Shown: positions 1 through 8,666, counted from the first letter of the stretch. The stretch is 64,000 nucleotides of DNA from Clostridium_AD sp050717635 (GCF_050717635.1 NZ_JBOITO010000003.1:186001-250000); one strand, 5' to 3'. Program-made: numbers and translations. The notes: generated from the letters alone by a model not told the origin.

Positions 1-1047
1 AATCGACCTTTCGGTCTGTTAAAACAGCAAGGGTTAAATTAATTTTTTCAACCGTAGGTTGTGTTTCAAATACAGATTTGGTATTATTGATATCAAGAGC
101 AAACTTAGCATTGTATTTTTTTACGTAGTGGTTTAAGAATATATTTGCTTGTTTGATTGTTGTTACGCCTGCTATTCTAAGTTCTAGGGGCAGGCGTGAT
201 TGTAATGTCTGAAAAAGACGCTCTACACGACCTTTTGCTACTAGTTCTAATTTCAACACCTAACTGCTTACAGGCGTAGCCAAACTGTGTGAAGGTATCC
301 TTCTCTGTGGTTGGAGCTTTTTTTTGTTTATACTCAAATACAGTTCGTCGATCTGTAAAAAACATATGTGGAATACCGTATTCTAAAAGAATTTGATGAA
401 ATATATTATAGTATCCTTTTAAAGTTTCTTGTCGATCAAAGTACGCACCAACAATAGCTCCGGTTGAATCATCAATAGCTACGTGTAGTTGGGATTTTGT
501 ATCTCCAAACCATTGATGTAGCGACGCATCCATCTGAAGCATTTCGCCGAAATAAGCACAACGAGGCCTTCTTGGATGAGCATCTTCAATTGCTATAATA
601 CTTTTTTGAATGTATTCTTTTTTATAGGTTGATAGAGACGAAGTTTTGAGTTGCTCTAACAATTCTTTTTTTACCCTTTTCTTTGTAACACAACTGGCTT
701 TAGGAGACATAATGTGTTCAGCCATAAGAATTGTGTTAACGGTACTAGGAGAGACTGAAATGCCCTCATGAGTATCGAGAAGTTCAGCATAATGGGTAAA
801 GTTTGCTTCATGATATTTAGTTTTATACAGATCGATAATCATACGTCTACTATCATCTGAAATAGTATGAATAGGTTTGATGCCTTTATTGCCATGGATA
901 AAGAACTCTTTACCATTAGAACCGTAGCCCTTAATCATGCGATTTACATGTCTAACAGTGCACCCAATACGAAGGGCAGCAGCCTTTTTATTTCCATTAG
1001 TCTCTACTAATTTTTTTAATAATTTGATATTTAAATTCTTCTTTCAT
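1..1047 (-). pseudogene. Degenerate DDE transposase, running off the left edge
   Basis: Minus-strand remnant of an integrase-core (rve-type) transposase. An ATG at 1047 with an upstream AAGGTAG-like site starts a short helix-turn-helix-like N-terminus, but a run of seven A (1011-1017 on the plus strand as T) throws the frame, and the longest open stretch only begins at 938. That stretch carries the first two catalytic Asp (in DASLHQWFG and TDRRTVF). Near 232-245 the frame is lost again: the third catalytic residue, Glu in KGRVERLF, and the following 75 or so residues lie in another frame that stays open to base 1. The A7 run alone could be programmed slippage, but the second lesion makes an active enzyme unlikely. 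The family assignment (IS481/ISNCY-like) is tentative. Confidence 0.85.
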
Positions 1048-1129
1048 ATTTAAATCTACCTTTCTGATTATGAACACCTCATTTATACATTCTTATGAGG
1101 TTTATGCTACACTATATTTTTGTTTGTTT

Positions 1130-1173
1130 GGGACATAATCAAAAACGGTATACCAAGACATTATCATAAACGG
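1130..1173. repeat. Subterminal direct repeats, probable IS end
   Basis: Two near-identical units, ACATAATCAAAAACGG (within 1130-1148) and ACATTATCATAAACGG (within 1157-1173), lie just upstream of the transposase start. Repeated units at this place are typical of transposase-binding ends, so the right end of the insertion sequence probably lies here. The other end is outside the window, so no terminal inverted repeat or target duplication could be checked. Confidence 0.5.
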
Positions 1174-1205
1174 ATCATATCTCAGTGCTCTTTTTAATTA
1201 AAATA

Positions 1206-1260
1206 TTGACAATATATTTATTAGAAGATACAATTAATTAAAAGTGTCTTATATAAGACA
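1206..1260 (+). promoter_or_regulatory. Promoter with 16-bp palindromic operator for the Crp-like gene
   Basis: TTGACA (1206-1211) and TACAAT (1229-1234) are 17 bp apart. A perfect palindrome TGTCTTATATAAGACA (1245-1260) lies at about +4 to +20, where a bound dimer would block transcription. Autoregulation by the adjacent Crp/Fnr-type protein is the simplest reading, but it is inferred from position. Confidence 0.6.
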
Positions 1261-1278
1261 TATTAGGCGGTGCGCATT

Positions 1279-1947
1279 GTGAGCATAAGCAGTTTAGAAA
1301 TCGATAGTGTATTTAAAAGTTATTTGTTTAGTGGGACAAATAGAGCAATCCTTGAGAGGATAATATTGGATACGGCAAGCATTTCTGAATATAAAAAAAA
1401 CTATACAATTTATGATAGAGATAATTATTTTAATGGTTTAGGTGTTATTATTAATGGTAGTGCCATAGTAACAAAAGGGAACCATAGTGATTTAGTATTA
1501 AAAGTATTAAATAAGGGAGATGTTTTTGGAGTAGCAACTATATTTTCAAGAAAAAATATATATGTAAGCAAAATCAGCTCGTTAAATAATTGCAAAATAT
1601 TATTTATTGATGAGAATGTAATCGAAAAGATGTTTCAACTAGATTTTATGCTTGTTAAAAATTATATATCATTTTTAACAGATAAAATATACTTTTTAAA
1701 TAGTAAGATAGATGGATTTACTGTGGATACTGCAGAAGAGAAGTTGAGTATGTTTTTACGTAATAATGTATGTATGACGAGGGAAGGACAATATGAAGTA
1801 GATGTTAAAATAGGTTTTACAGAGCTATCCAAGGTGTTAAATATAAGCAGAGCATCTTTATATAGAATTATTTGTGGCCTTGAGGAAAAAGGGATTATAA
1901 AAAAAGAAGGCAAACAAATATTTATAAAAAATATAAACGAGTTATAG
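1279..1947 (+). CDS. Crp/Fnr-family transcriptional regulator
   Basis: A 222-residue regulator with an N-terminal cyclic-nucleotide-binding-type beta roll (about 20-130), a long dimer helix and a C-terminal Crp-type winged helix (FTELSKVLNISRASLYRII). The GTG at 1279 is preferred over the in-frame GTG at 1270, because AGGCGG lies 8 nt upstream of the former and overlaps the latter. No Fnr-type N-terminal cysteine cluster is present, so oxygen sensing through Fe-S is unlikely; the ligand is unknown. It sits 13 nt upstream of an ABC importer and is probably cotranscribed with it, so it may control that uptake system and itself through the palindrome at 1245-1260. Confidence 0.85.
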   Translation: MSISSLEIDSVFKSYLFSGTNRAILERIILDTASISEYKKNYTIYDRDNYFNGLGVIINGSAIVTKGNHSDLVLKVLNKGDVFGVATIFSRKNIYVSKISSLNNCKILFIDENVIEKMFQLDFMLVKNYISFLTDKIYFLNSKIDGFTVDTAEEKLSMFLRNNVCMTREGQYEVDVKIGFTELSKVLNISRASLYRIICGLEEKGIIKKEGKQIFIKNINEL

Positions 1948-1960
1948 AAGGGGGATTATT

Positions 1961-2941
1961 ATGAAGAAAGTTATGGTGTTACTACTTGTATTATTTATTG
2001 GGGTTACAGGGTTTACAGGATGTAAAAAGGAAGCAGCAGAGGGTAAAGCAAATGTAGTAGCTTTAAAGGGTCCTACAGGTATGGGAATGGTAAAACTTAT
2101 GGAAGATGACGAATTAGGTAAAACTACTAATGATTATACTTTTAGCTTGTCAGGTGCACCTGATGAAGTAGTTGGGATGATTACTACAGGTCAAGTAGAT
2201 ATTGCTGCAGTTCCTACAAATTTAGCAGCAACACTTTATAAAAAAACTGAAGGAAAAATAAAGATTATTGCTAATAATACTTTAGGAGTTTTATATATAG
2301 TAACTAATGGAGTAGAAATTACAAAGGCTTCTGATCTTAGAGGGAAAAAAATATATGCAACGGGCCTCGGAACAACCCCAGAATATGTTCTAAATTACGT
2401 ATTGGAACAAAATGGACTAATAGTTGGCAAGGATATAGAAGTGGAATATAGAGCTGAGCATTCTGAAGTTGCGACTTTAATGGCAGCAGGAGAGATAGAA
2501 ATCGCATTACTCCCACAACCATTTGTAACATCTGTTTTAATGCAAAATAAAAATGCTACGATTGCATTAGATATGACAAAGGAATGGGAAAATGTATCTG
2601 GTGAAAATTCAAGTGCTCTAGTAATGGGAAGCATTATTGTTCGAACAGAATTCTTAGAGAAGAATAAAGCTGTTGTAGATTCATTTTTAAAAGAGTACGC
2701 TACTTCGACAGAATATGTTAATAATAATATTGATAAAAGTGCCGCATTAATTGAAAAATTTGATATAATGAAAGCAGCACCAGCAAAGATCGCTATTCCT
2801 AAATCTAGTATTACTTATGTTGATGGAAGTGAAATGAAGGCAATGACTAGTGGGTTTTTAGAGGTGCTATTTAAAGCAAATCCAAAATCTGTAGGGGGAG
2901 AATTACCTGATGAAGATTTTTACTACCAGGGTAAAAAATAA
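1961..2941 (+). CDS. ABC transporter substrate-binding lipoprotein (NitT/TauT type)
   Basis: A 326-residue extracellular solute-binding protein. It has a signal peptide with a lipobox ending in TGC (Cys about 21), so it should be lipid-anchored. The body resembles the SsuA/TauA/ThiY group (GMITTGQVDIAAVPTNLAA in lobe one; KIYATGLGTTPEYVLNYVL in lobe two). The preceding RBS is GGGGG. The next gene overlaps its 3' end by 32 nt and encodes the matching permease. Substrates of this superfamily include alkanesulfonates, nitrate, bicarbonate and thiamine precursors; nothing here decides among them. Confidence 0.85.
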   Translation: MKKVMVLLLVLFIGVTGFTGCKKEAAEGKANVVALKGPTGMGMVKLMEDDELGKTTNDYTFSLSGAPDEVVGMITTGQVDIAAVPTNLAATLYKKTEGKIKIIANNTLGVLYIVTNGVEITKASDLRGKKIYATGLGTTPEYVLNYVLEQNGLIVGKDIEVEYRAEHSEVATLMAAGEIEIALLPQPFVTSVLMQNKNATIALDMTKEWENVSGENSSALVMGSIIVRTEFLEKNKAVVDSFLKEYATSTEYVNNNIDKSAALIEKFDIMKAAPAKIAIPKSSITYVDGSEMKAMTSGFLEVLFKANPKSVGGELPDEDFYYQGKK

Positions 2942-3701
2942 AACAAGTGAATTTGTAATGAAGGCAGGAGTATTATCAATTTGGCTACTTATATGGCAAT
3001 TAGTTTATCTGTTTGTCAATCAAGAGCTTTTAATATCATCTCCAATAAATATTTTTATACGTATAATTGAGTTATCTTTTACAACATTATTTTGGCAATC
3101 AATAGGAACATCATTTATGAGAATATTTGTTGGCTTAATACTGGCGTTAGTATCGGGAACTATACTAGCTGTTATTACAACTAAGTTTAAAATACTTAAT
3201 TATTTTTTTAAGCCAGTGTTAAATATTATAAAATCAACGCCTGTGGCATCATTTATTATACTTGCTTTAATATGGTTAAAATCTTATAGAATATCAGCTT
3301 TTATAGCATTTCTAATGGTATTACCTATGGTATGGGAAAATGTGTCGGAAGGAATTAAAAACACTGATATCAAGCTTTTAGAAATGACAAAGGTTTTCAA
3401 TATACCTAAAACAAGAGTGTTAAAGACGGTTTATATTCCAAGCATTATGCCATATTTTGCTGCGGCTTGTAATGTTGGTATAGGTTTTGCTTGGAAGGCC
3501 GGAATTGCGGCTGAGGTAATCGGACTGTCTAAAGGAACTATAGGAAGAAATCTATACAATGCTAAAATCTATCTAGAAACTGTTGATATTTTCGCTTGGA
3601 CTGTAGTGGTAATAATACTTAGCCTATTATTTGAAAAGGGGTTTGTAAAAGTAATTAATTTCTTGTTTAAAAAGGCAGGTATTATGTATGATTATCTTTA
3701 A
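2910..3701 (+). CDS. ABC transporter permease (NitT/TauT type)
   Basis: A 263-residue membrane protein with about six transmembrane segments and the EAA-type cytoplasmic loop (EMTKVFNIPKTRVLKTVYIPSI) that docks to the ATPase. The ATG at 2910 has GGGGGAG nine nt upstream inside the previous gene, supporting the overlap; a later ATG at 2959 would remove only the cytoplasmic N-terminus. It forms one importer with the lipoprotein at 1961 and the ATPase at 3688. Confidence 0.85.
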   Translation: MKIFTTRVKNKTSEFVMKAGVLSIWLLIWQLVYLFVNQELLISSPINIFIRIIELSFTTLFWQSIGTSFMRIFVGLILALVSGTILAVITTKFKILNYFFKPVLNIIKSTPVASFIILALIWLKSYRISAFIAFLMVLPMVWENVSEGIKNTDIKLLEMTKVFNIPKTRVLKTVYIPSIMPYFAAACNVGIGFAWKAGIAAEVIGLSKGTIGRNLYNAKIYLETVDIFAWTVVVIILSLLFEKGFVKVINFLFKKAGIMYDYL

Positions 3702-4254
3702 GGGTGTAAGTAAAAGCTTTAATGGGGAAGTAGTTATCGAGAAGAAGACTATAAAATTCCCGCAAAAGGGAATAGTGTGTATATTTGGCCCATCAGGAAT
3801 AGGGAAAACTACTGTTTTTAATTTGATAGCGGGGCTTACTTACCCAGATGAAGGTGAAGTTAAAATTACAGAGGATATTTCAATGGTATTTCAGGAAGAT
3901 AGGTTGGTTCCATGGCTTTCGGCAATTGAGAATATTAGTTTGGTTTTGAAGGATAGACAACTAGGACTTAAGATGGCCAAAGAATATATGAATGATATGC
4001 AATTAACTGATATTAAGAATAAGAGACCAGCAGAGTTAAGTGGTGGGATGAAGCGTAGAGTAGCAATTGCAAGGGCGCTAGCTTATGAGAAAAGAATTAT
4101 GCTGATGGATGAACCATTTAAAGGACTCGAGGAAGAACTTAAAAATCAGATAATGGACCAAATAATTAAGCTATCAAAAGAAAAATTAATAGTAATTGTT
4201 ACACACGTGAAAGCTGAAATAGAATATTTGAATGCAGATATAGTATATTTGTAA
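3688..4254 (+). CDS. ABC transporter ATPase (short NitT/TauT type)
   Basis: A 188-residue ATP-binding subunit with Walker A GPSGIGKTT (about 32-40), Q-loop FQEDRLVPWL, signature LSGGM, Walker B RIMLMDEP and the switch His (VTHVKAE). At 188 residues it is shorter than the usual 240-260 of this family and stops soon after the switch region. All catalytic motifs are present, so it can still be functional. It overlaps the permease gene by 14 nt, indicating coupled translation. Confidence 0.85.
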   Translation: MIIFKGVSKSFNGEVVIEKKTIKFPQKGIVCIFGPSGIGKTTVFNLIAGLTYPDEGEVKITEDISMVFQEDRLVPWLSAIENISLVLKDRQLGLKMAKEYMNDMQLTDIKNKRPAELSGGMKRRVAIARALAYEKRIMLMDEPFKGLEEELKNQIMDQIIKLSKEKLIVIVTHVKAEIEYLNADIVYL

Positions 4255-4415
4255 TAGGCTTATTGTATTGTGTTGATCATATTAGATATATAAACTAATT
4301 AAAAATAAATATTGGTAACTGCAAATGCTTATTTAATAGAGAAATCTATGAGATAGGCTTTTTTTATTTGATTAGAATAATGCATTGGTATTTATTTGCA
4401 AAAATGAATTTCCTA
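4255..4415 (+). other. Intergenic stretch after the ABC operon with a weak hairpin
   Basis: No gene is visible. An imperfect stem around 4328-4362 followed by seven T may be a weak terminator for the ABC operon. Confidence 0.4.
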
Positions 4416-4490
4416 TTGACATGTAATTAGCATATGCTATAATGTACCTAAAGGCGGTATAGGTATTATACTTTAGGGTGGTATAGGTAT
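4416..4490 (+). promoter_or_regulatory. SigmaA promoter and repeated leader element for the flavoprotein/ACR3 operon
   Basis: TTGACA (4416-4421) and TATAAT (4438-4443) with 16-bp spacing form a near-consensus promoter. Just downstream, GGTATAGGTAT occurs twice (4456-4466 and 4480-4490, 24 nt apart), interleaved with the inverted pair CCTAAAG (4447-4453) / CTTTAGG (4471-4477). This looks like an operator in the initially transcribed region; a leader RNA structure is the alternative. The regulator is unknown. The remaining leader, to 4610, shows nothing else. Confidence 0.6.
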
Positions 4491-4610
4491 ATGTTTTAAA
4501 TTTAAAATAATATATCTAATTAACCTTGGATCTTAAAGTGTAAATGAACGTCTTATAGTAATTATTTATTAAATAGTAAAAAATACAATAAAAAAATTGG
4601 AGGAATAATA

Positions 4611-5957
4611 ATGATTAAAACAGATTTATTAGTAATTGGTGGTAGTGCAGGTGGAATACTTACTGCTACAACAGCAAAACAGGTGTATGAAAATAAAAAA
4701 GTGGTACTTGTAAGAAAAAGAAAAACAGTTATGGTTCCTTGTGGAATACCTTACATATTTGGTACATTAAAAGATGCAAGTAAAAACAGAGTACCAGATG
4801 AAATGCTTTTAAATGCAGGGGTGGAACTTATAATAAATGAGGTTACAAAAATTGATAAGGAACATAAAATTGCAACTTTAGCAAATAATCAAGAGATAGA
4901 ATATAATAAACTCGTAATTGCAACAGGGTCATTTCCAATTGTACCTAAATTTATTGTGGGGTATGATTTGGATAATGTGTTTACAGCTTTAAAAGATGAA
5001 GAGTATTTAAATAATTTTTTAATTAAATTAGAGAAAATGCAAGATATAGTAGTTATAGGTGGAGGCTTTATTGGAGTAGAATTTGCTGAACAACTAAGAA
5101 TAGATGGTAAAAATGTAACCATTATTGAAATAGCTGAAAAATGTTTATGGCAGGCTTTTGATGATAAAATTTGTGGAATTGCTGAAGAAGAAATGAAAGA
5201 AAATGGTATTAATTTAAAAACAGGAATTAAAGTAAAAAGCATATTAGGAACTGAAAAAGTTGAAGAGGTTGAACTAGAAAATGGAGAAAAAGTAAAGGCA
5301 GATGCAGTTATTTTAGGTATGGGTGTAGTTCCTAATTCAAATATTGCAAAAGAAGCAGGTATTAAAGTAAATGAGAAAGGTGCAATATTAGTAGATGAAT
5401 ATATGAGGACAAGCGAAAAAGATGTGTTTGCAGTAGGAGATTGTGCTGAAAAGAGATGTTTCTTTACCAATAAAAGTGTTCCAATACTTCTAGCATCCAC
5501 TGCTGCTATGGAAGCAAAAGTTGCAGCTTCTAATCTATATGGATTAAGATATGTAAGAGAAAATAAAGGAACAATTAGTGCATTTTCAACAAAAATATTC
5601 AAGAAATCTTTTGCTGCTGCTGGACTTACAGAAAGAAGAGCAAAAGATGAAGGGTTTGAAGTAACTGTAGGAAAGTTTACAACTATGGACAAGCATCCAG
5701 GTTCACTTCCGAGAACAAGTAAAATAGACTTATCTTTAATATTTGTAAAAACTTCTGGAGTACTCATAGGCGCACAAATATCTGGAGGGGAGAGTGTTGG
5801 TGAAATGATTAATATATTAAGTTTAGCAATACAGAAAAGCTTAACAGCAAATGAACTTAATACTTTTCAAGTTGCAACTCATCCACTACTTACAGCTTCA
5901 CCTATGGCATATCCAATAAATGCAGCAGCATTAGATGCTTTAATAAAAATAAAATAG
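4611..5957 (+). CDS. FAD-dependent pyridine nucleotide-disulfide oxidoreductase (CoA-disulfide reductase-like)
   Basis: A 448-residue flavoprotein with an N-terminal FAD-binding GGSAGG motif, a single redox Cys in VPCGIPY (about 44) as in CoA-disulfide reductase and NADH oxidase/peroxidase, an NAD-binding GGGFIGVEFAEQL motif (about 151) and a second FAD motif VFAVGDCAE. The C-terminal dimerisation domain is present, but no rhodanese domain is fused. It probably reduces disulfides, polysulfide, peroxide or O2 with NAD(P)H in the cytoplasm. It is followed 33 nt later by an ACR3-type permease, which suggests a thiol/metalloid stress role. The exact substrate cannot be read from sequence. Confidence 0.8.
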   Translation: MIKTDLLVIGGSAGGILTATTAKQVYENKKVVLVRKRKTVMVPCGIPYIFGTLKDASKNRVPDEMLLNAGVELIINEVTKIDKEHKIATLANNQEIEYNKLVIATGSFPIVPKFIVGYDLDNVFTALKDEEYLNNFLIKLEKMQDIVVIGGGFIGVEFAEQLRIDGKNVTIIEIAEKCLWQAFDDKICGIAEEEMKENGINLKTGIKVKSILGTEKVEEVELENGEKVKADAVILGMGVVPNSNIAKEAGIKVNEKGAILVDEYMRTSEKDVFAVGDCAEKRCFFTNKSVPILLASTAAMEAKVAASNLYGLRYVRENKGTISAFSTKIFKKSFAAAGLTERRAKDEGFEVTVGKFTTMDKHPGSLPRTSKIDLSLIFVKTSGVLIGAQISGGESVGEMINILSLAIQKSLTANELNTFQVATHPLLTASPMAYPINAAALDALIKIK

Positions 5958-5990
5958 TTATATATATTATATAAGTTTGGAGGAAAATTA

Positions 5991-6989
5991 ATGAAACAAT
6001 TTTGGAGACTACTAGGTTTAATGCAAAAAAAATTAATAATAAGTATACCAATATTTATGATACTTGGAATAACAGTAGGAAGTATATTTAATGTTGCATT
6101 TTTAAAACAATGGATAATGCCTCTTACATTCATTATGGTATACCCTATGATGGTTACTTTGAATATAAAAAATTTATTTAAACGATCAAATAATAAATTA
6201 CAAATAGTAACTCAACTAATCAATTTTATAGTAATGCCGGTTGTTGGATATATAATAGCAAAACTTTTCTTTGGAAACAATCCATATCTTATATTAGGAT
6301 TACTATTAACTTCTTTATTACCAACTTCTGGTATGACAATTTCATGGACCGGAATGGCTAAAGGTAATATGCAAGAAGCAATAAAAATGACAGTTATAGG
6401 ATTGATATTAGGAGCAATTTTAACACCTATTTACCTCAAGCTATTCTTGGGAACTGCAATAGCTATACCATTAGCTGATATATTCAACCAAATCATAATG
6501 GTTATTTTATTACCTATGATGGCAGGTTATATTACTCAGCAGTTTATTATAAAAAAATTTGGTAAGGAAAAGTATGAAAAAGACTATAAATTAAAATTTC
6601 CTTTGATATCTACATTAGGAGTTGTAGCAATAGTATTTGTTGCCATGGCATTAAAGGCGCACGTTTTATTGGGCAATCCAATGCTAATATTGAAAATTTT
6701 ATTTCCATTAACACTTTTATATATATTTAATTTTGTTTTTAGCACACTAGTTGCAAGAATGATGTTTAATAAAGAAGATGGTATAGCACTTGTGTATGGA
6801 ACAGTTATGAGGAATCTTTCAGTTTGTTTAGCAATAGCTATGATTGCTTTCAAGGAACAAGGAACTGAAGCCGTAATAATTATATCATTAGCATACGTAA
6901 TACAAGTGCAATCAGCTGCATGGTATGTAAAATTAACAAATAAAATATTTAGTGAAAGAAATTTGAAAAAGAATGTAGAATTAACATGA
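5991..6989 (+). CDS. ACR3/bile-acid-symporter-family permease, probable arsenite-type exporter
   Basis: A 332-residue protein with about ten hydrophobic segments, matching the arsenical resistance-3 / bile acid:sodium symporter fold. It carries the conserved region LLPTSGMTISWTGMAKGN after TM4 and a late EDGIALVYGTVMRNLS segment. The usual ACR3 catalytic Cys in TM4 is not seen at the equivalent position, so arsenite may not be the substrate. The RBS is TTTGGAGG. It is cotranscribed with the upstream flavoprotein; no arsR or arsC lies nearby. Confidence 0.75.
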   Translation: MKQFWRLLGLMQKKLIISIPIFMILGITVGSIFNVAFLKQWIMPLTFIMVYPMMVTLNIKNLFKRSNNKLQIVTQLINFIVMPVVGYIIAKLFFGNNPYLILGLLLTSLLPTSGMTISWTGMAKGNMQEAIKMTVIGLILGAILTPIYLKLFLGTAIAIPLADIFNQIIMVILLPMMAGYITQQFIIKKFGKEKYEKDYKLKFPLISTLGVVAIVFVAMALKAHVLLGNPMLILKILFPLTLLYIFNFVFSTLVARMMFNKEDGIALVYGTVMRNLSVCLAIAMIAFKEQGTEAVIIISLAYVIQVQSAAWYVKLTNKIFSERNLKKNVELT

Positions 6990-7075
6990 ATGAATAATGT
7001 TTAAATGTATAACGACAAATCAACAATATACTGACTTGTTCAGATTTGTTTAGATTTAGTAAGGTAGGTGACCAA

Positions 7076-7297
7076 ATGATTACGCAAAAGATGATATTAT
7101 TAGATATAGTTGAAGAATATCCTGAAACTGACGTTGTTTTTCATGAATATGATACTGTTGCAGGAGAATGCGTGCTGTGTAATAATTTATTTGAATCAAT
7201 TGAATATATAGTAGAAAAATATAAATTTAATGCTAATGAAATAATAGGAAAACTGAATAGTAATTTAAAAAAAGAAGATTATTTAGATGAAAAATAG
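7076..7297 (+). CDS. Small DUF1858-like protein
   Basis: A 73-residue protein starting at the ATG at 7076 (AAGGTAGGTG five nt upstream), not at an upstream in-frame TTG. The pattern of an N-terminal ITQKMILLDIVEEYPET segment followed by a GECVLC pair matches DUF1858, a small domain often attached to or near hybrid-cluster and Fe-S proteins. The two Cys could bind metal or act in redox. Its function is not known. Confidence 0.65.
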   Translation: MITQKMILLDIVEEYPETDVVFHEYDTVAGECVLCNNLFESIEYIVEKYKFNANEIIGKLNSNLKKEDYLDEK

Positions 7298-7356
7298 GTA
7301 ATTCTAGTTTCAAATATACAATGCAATAATATATACAAAAGTAAAATCATAAATAA

Positions 7357-7400
7357 CAAAAAAAAATCCTATGATTTAAATAGTCATAGGATTTCTTTTT
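7357..7400. terminator. Bidirectional intrinsic terminator
   Basis: An 11-bp stem AAATCCTATGA (7364-7374) / TCATAGGATTT (7384-7394) is flanked by an A-run on the left and CTTTTT on the right. It can therefore terminate both the DUF1858-like gene and the convergent small gene at 7405-7581. Confidence 0.8.
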
Positions 7401-7404
7401 CAAT

Positions 7405-7581
7405 TTAATCTTTATAGTTAGATAATTGTTGAGATGCAGAATTAAGAGAATCAATAGCTGATTTAATCTTAGCTTTATTATCTGCTTTTTCTGCTGAAGT
7501 AAGTGCTTGTTGTAATGATGTAACTGTGCTCTGTAAAGTCGACATACTTTGGTCTACATTTTGTTTAGCTTTTCCTTGCAT
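7405..7581 (-). CDS. Small helical protein of unknown function
   Basis: A 58-residue ORF that does not resemble any of its neighbours. It has a strong GGAGG RBS 8 nt before the ATG at 7581 and ends at a shared terminator, which supports a real gene. The protein (N-terminus MQGKAKQNVDQS) is rich in Ser, Ala, Gln and Lys, has no Cys, Trp, Pro or Phe, and shows a heptad-like pattern (VDQSMSTLQSTVTSLQQAL), so two amphipathic helices or a short coiled coil are expected. It is somewhat like the small DUF1657-type proteins of spore-forming bacteria in size and composition, but I cannot confirm that. It is cytoplasmic by composition. Confidence 0.7.
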   Translation of the reverse strand: MQGKAKQNVDQSMSTLQSTVTSLQQALTSAEKADNKAKIKSAIDSLNSASQQLSNYKD

Positions 7582-7740
7582 AAAGAATACCTCCTAAATT
7601 ATAATTTTCAATACTAGTATGGATATAAAAACAGAATATATGCATTTATAATTGTAGAGTGAATATTTTTATAGTAAAAAACATAGGTATGTAATTTTAT
7701 AGTTTGTAGAAAAGAGGATACTGAAATGTAGACATCGTCT

Positions 7741-7800
7741 ATATTAGCATTTGACAATAACTGCGTATGGTAGTAATATGAAATTATCAAATGCTAATAT
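7741..7800 (+). promoter_or_regulatory. Inverted-repeat-flanked promoter, family A, copy 1
   Basis: TTGACA (7751-7756) and TAATAT (7774-7779) lie 17 bp apart, inside a perfect inverted repeat with 14-bp arms: ATATTAGCATTTGA (7741-7754) and its complement at 7787-7800. The left arm overlaps the -35 and the right arm covers about +1 to +14. The same left arm and following bases recur at 13292-13310 with one mismatch. It drives the IscU-like operon. Confidence 0.75.
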
Positions 7801-7857
7801 ATACAACAGAAAATGAACTTATATTATATGAAATTTTTACATAATGGAGGCTGCAAT

Positions 7858-8241
7858 ATGTATAGTGATAAGGTAATGGAACATTTTATGAACCCTAGAA
7901 ATGTTGGGGTAATTAAAGACGCTGATGGTATAGGCGAAGTTGGGAATGCACAGTGTGGCGATATCATGAGAATATTTATTAAAGTCGAAAATAATCTAAT
8001 AGTAGATGCAAAATTTATGATTTTTGGATGTGGATCTGCTGTAGCATCTAGTAGCATGGCAACGGAGATTATTAAGGGAGAAACTCTTGAAGAAGCTTGG
8101 AAAATAACGAATAAAAATGTTGCGGATTCATTAGACGGGCTTCCAGCAATTAAAATGCATTGCTCGGTTTTAGCAGAGGAAGTTATACATGCTGCAATAA
8201 ATAATTATAGAGTTAAACAGGGATTGGAGCCTTGGGTGTAA
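7858..8241 (+). CDS. IscU/NifU N-terminal-type iron-sulfur scaffold protein
   Basis: A 127-residue scaffold starting at the ATG at 7858 (GGAGG seven nt upstream); an upstream in-frame extension lacks an RBS. The three conserved scaffold Cys are present in QCGD (with the adjacent Asp), FGCGSAVASSS and MHCSVLAEE, consistent with transient [2Fe-2S]/[4Fe-4S] assembly in the cytoplasm. No cysteine desulfurase is beside it. It is instead followed by a CoA-binding protein and a CGGC protein, suggesting a specialised maturation or sulfur-relay role. Confidence 0.9.
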   Translation: MYSDKVMEHFMNPRNVGVIKDADGIGEVGNAQCGDIMRIFIKVENNLIVDAKFMIFGCGSAVASSSMATEIIKGETLEEAWKITNKNVADSLDGLPAIKMHCSVLAEEVIHAAINNYRVKQGLEPWV

Positions 8242-8267
8242 ATAAAAAAATATAGGAGGAATTATAT

Positions 8268-8666
8268 ATGAAAGATATAAAAATATTAAGAGATGAAATG
8301 GTTAAAATGAAGAAATGGGCGTTAATCGGAGCATCGCCAAATGAAAGTAAGTTTGGATATAAAATATTAATGCAACTTAAAGAAAAAGGGTATACAGTAT
8401 ATGGTATAAATCCTAAATATGATGAGATAAATGGAGTTAAGATTTATCATTCATTAAAGGAATTGCCAGAGAAGGTAGATGCAGTAAATGTTATTGTGAA
8501 TCCTACACTATCTTTAAAAGCTTTAGATGATATTATGGAATGTAATATAGAAAATGTATGGTTTCAACCGGGTTCTTATGATCCACAAGTTTTAAATAAA
8601 GGTAAAAAAAATGAACTGAATATGGTTTTTCATGAATGTTTATATGTAGAATTAAACAAGATTTAA
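8268..8666 (+). CDS. CoA-binding domain protein (YccU-like)
   Basis: A 132-residue single-domain Rossmann protein of the CoA_binding_2 family. It has ALIGASPNESKFGYKILMQL (nucleotide loop), YTVYGINPKYDEINGVKIYHSL and a late VWFQPGSYD segment. The family binds CoA and probably other nucleotides; no enzyme activity is established for the stand-alone form. It is second in a three-gene operon with GGAGG 8 nt upstream. Confidence 0.85.
   Translation: MKDIKILRDEMVKMKKWALIGASPNESKFGYKILMQLKEKGYTVYGINPKYDEINGVKIYHSLKELPEKVDAVNVIVNPTLSLKALDDIMECNIENVWFQPGSYDPQVLNKGKKNELNMVFHECLYVELNKI

Noticed and set aside
4889..5767. 292-residue open frame on the minus strand
   Set aside because: It is the mirror of the flavoprotein gene, Ser/Ile/Thr-rich without any recognisable motif; an AT-rich coding artefact.
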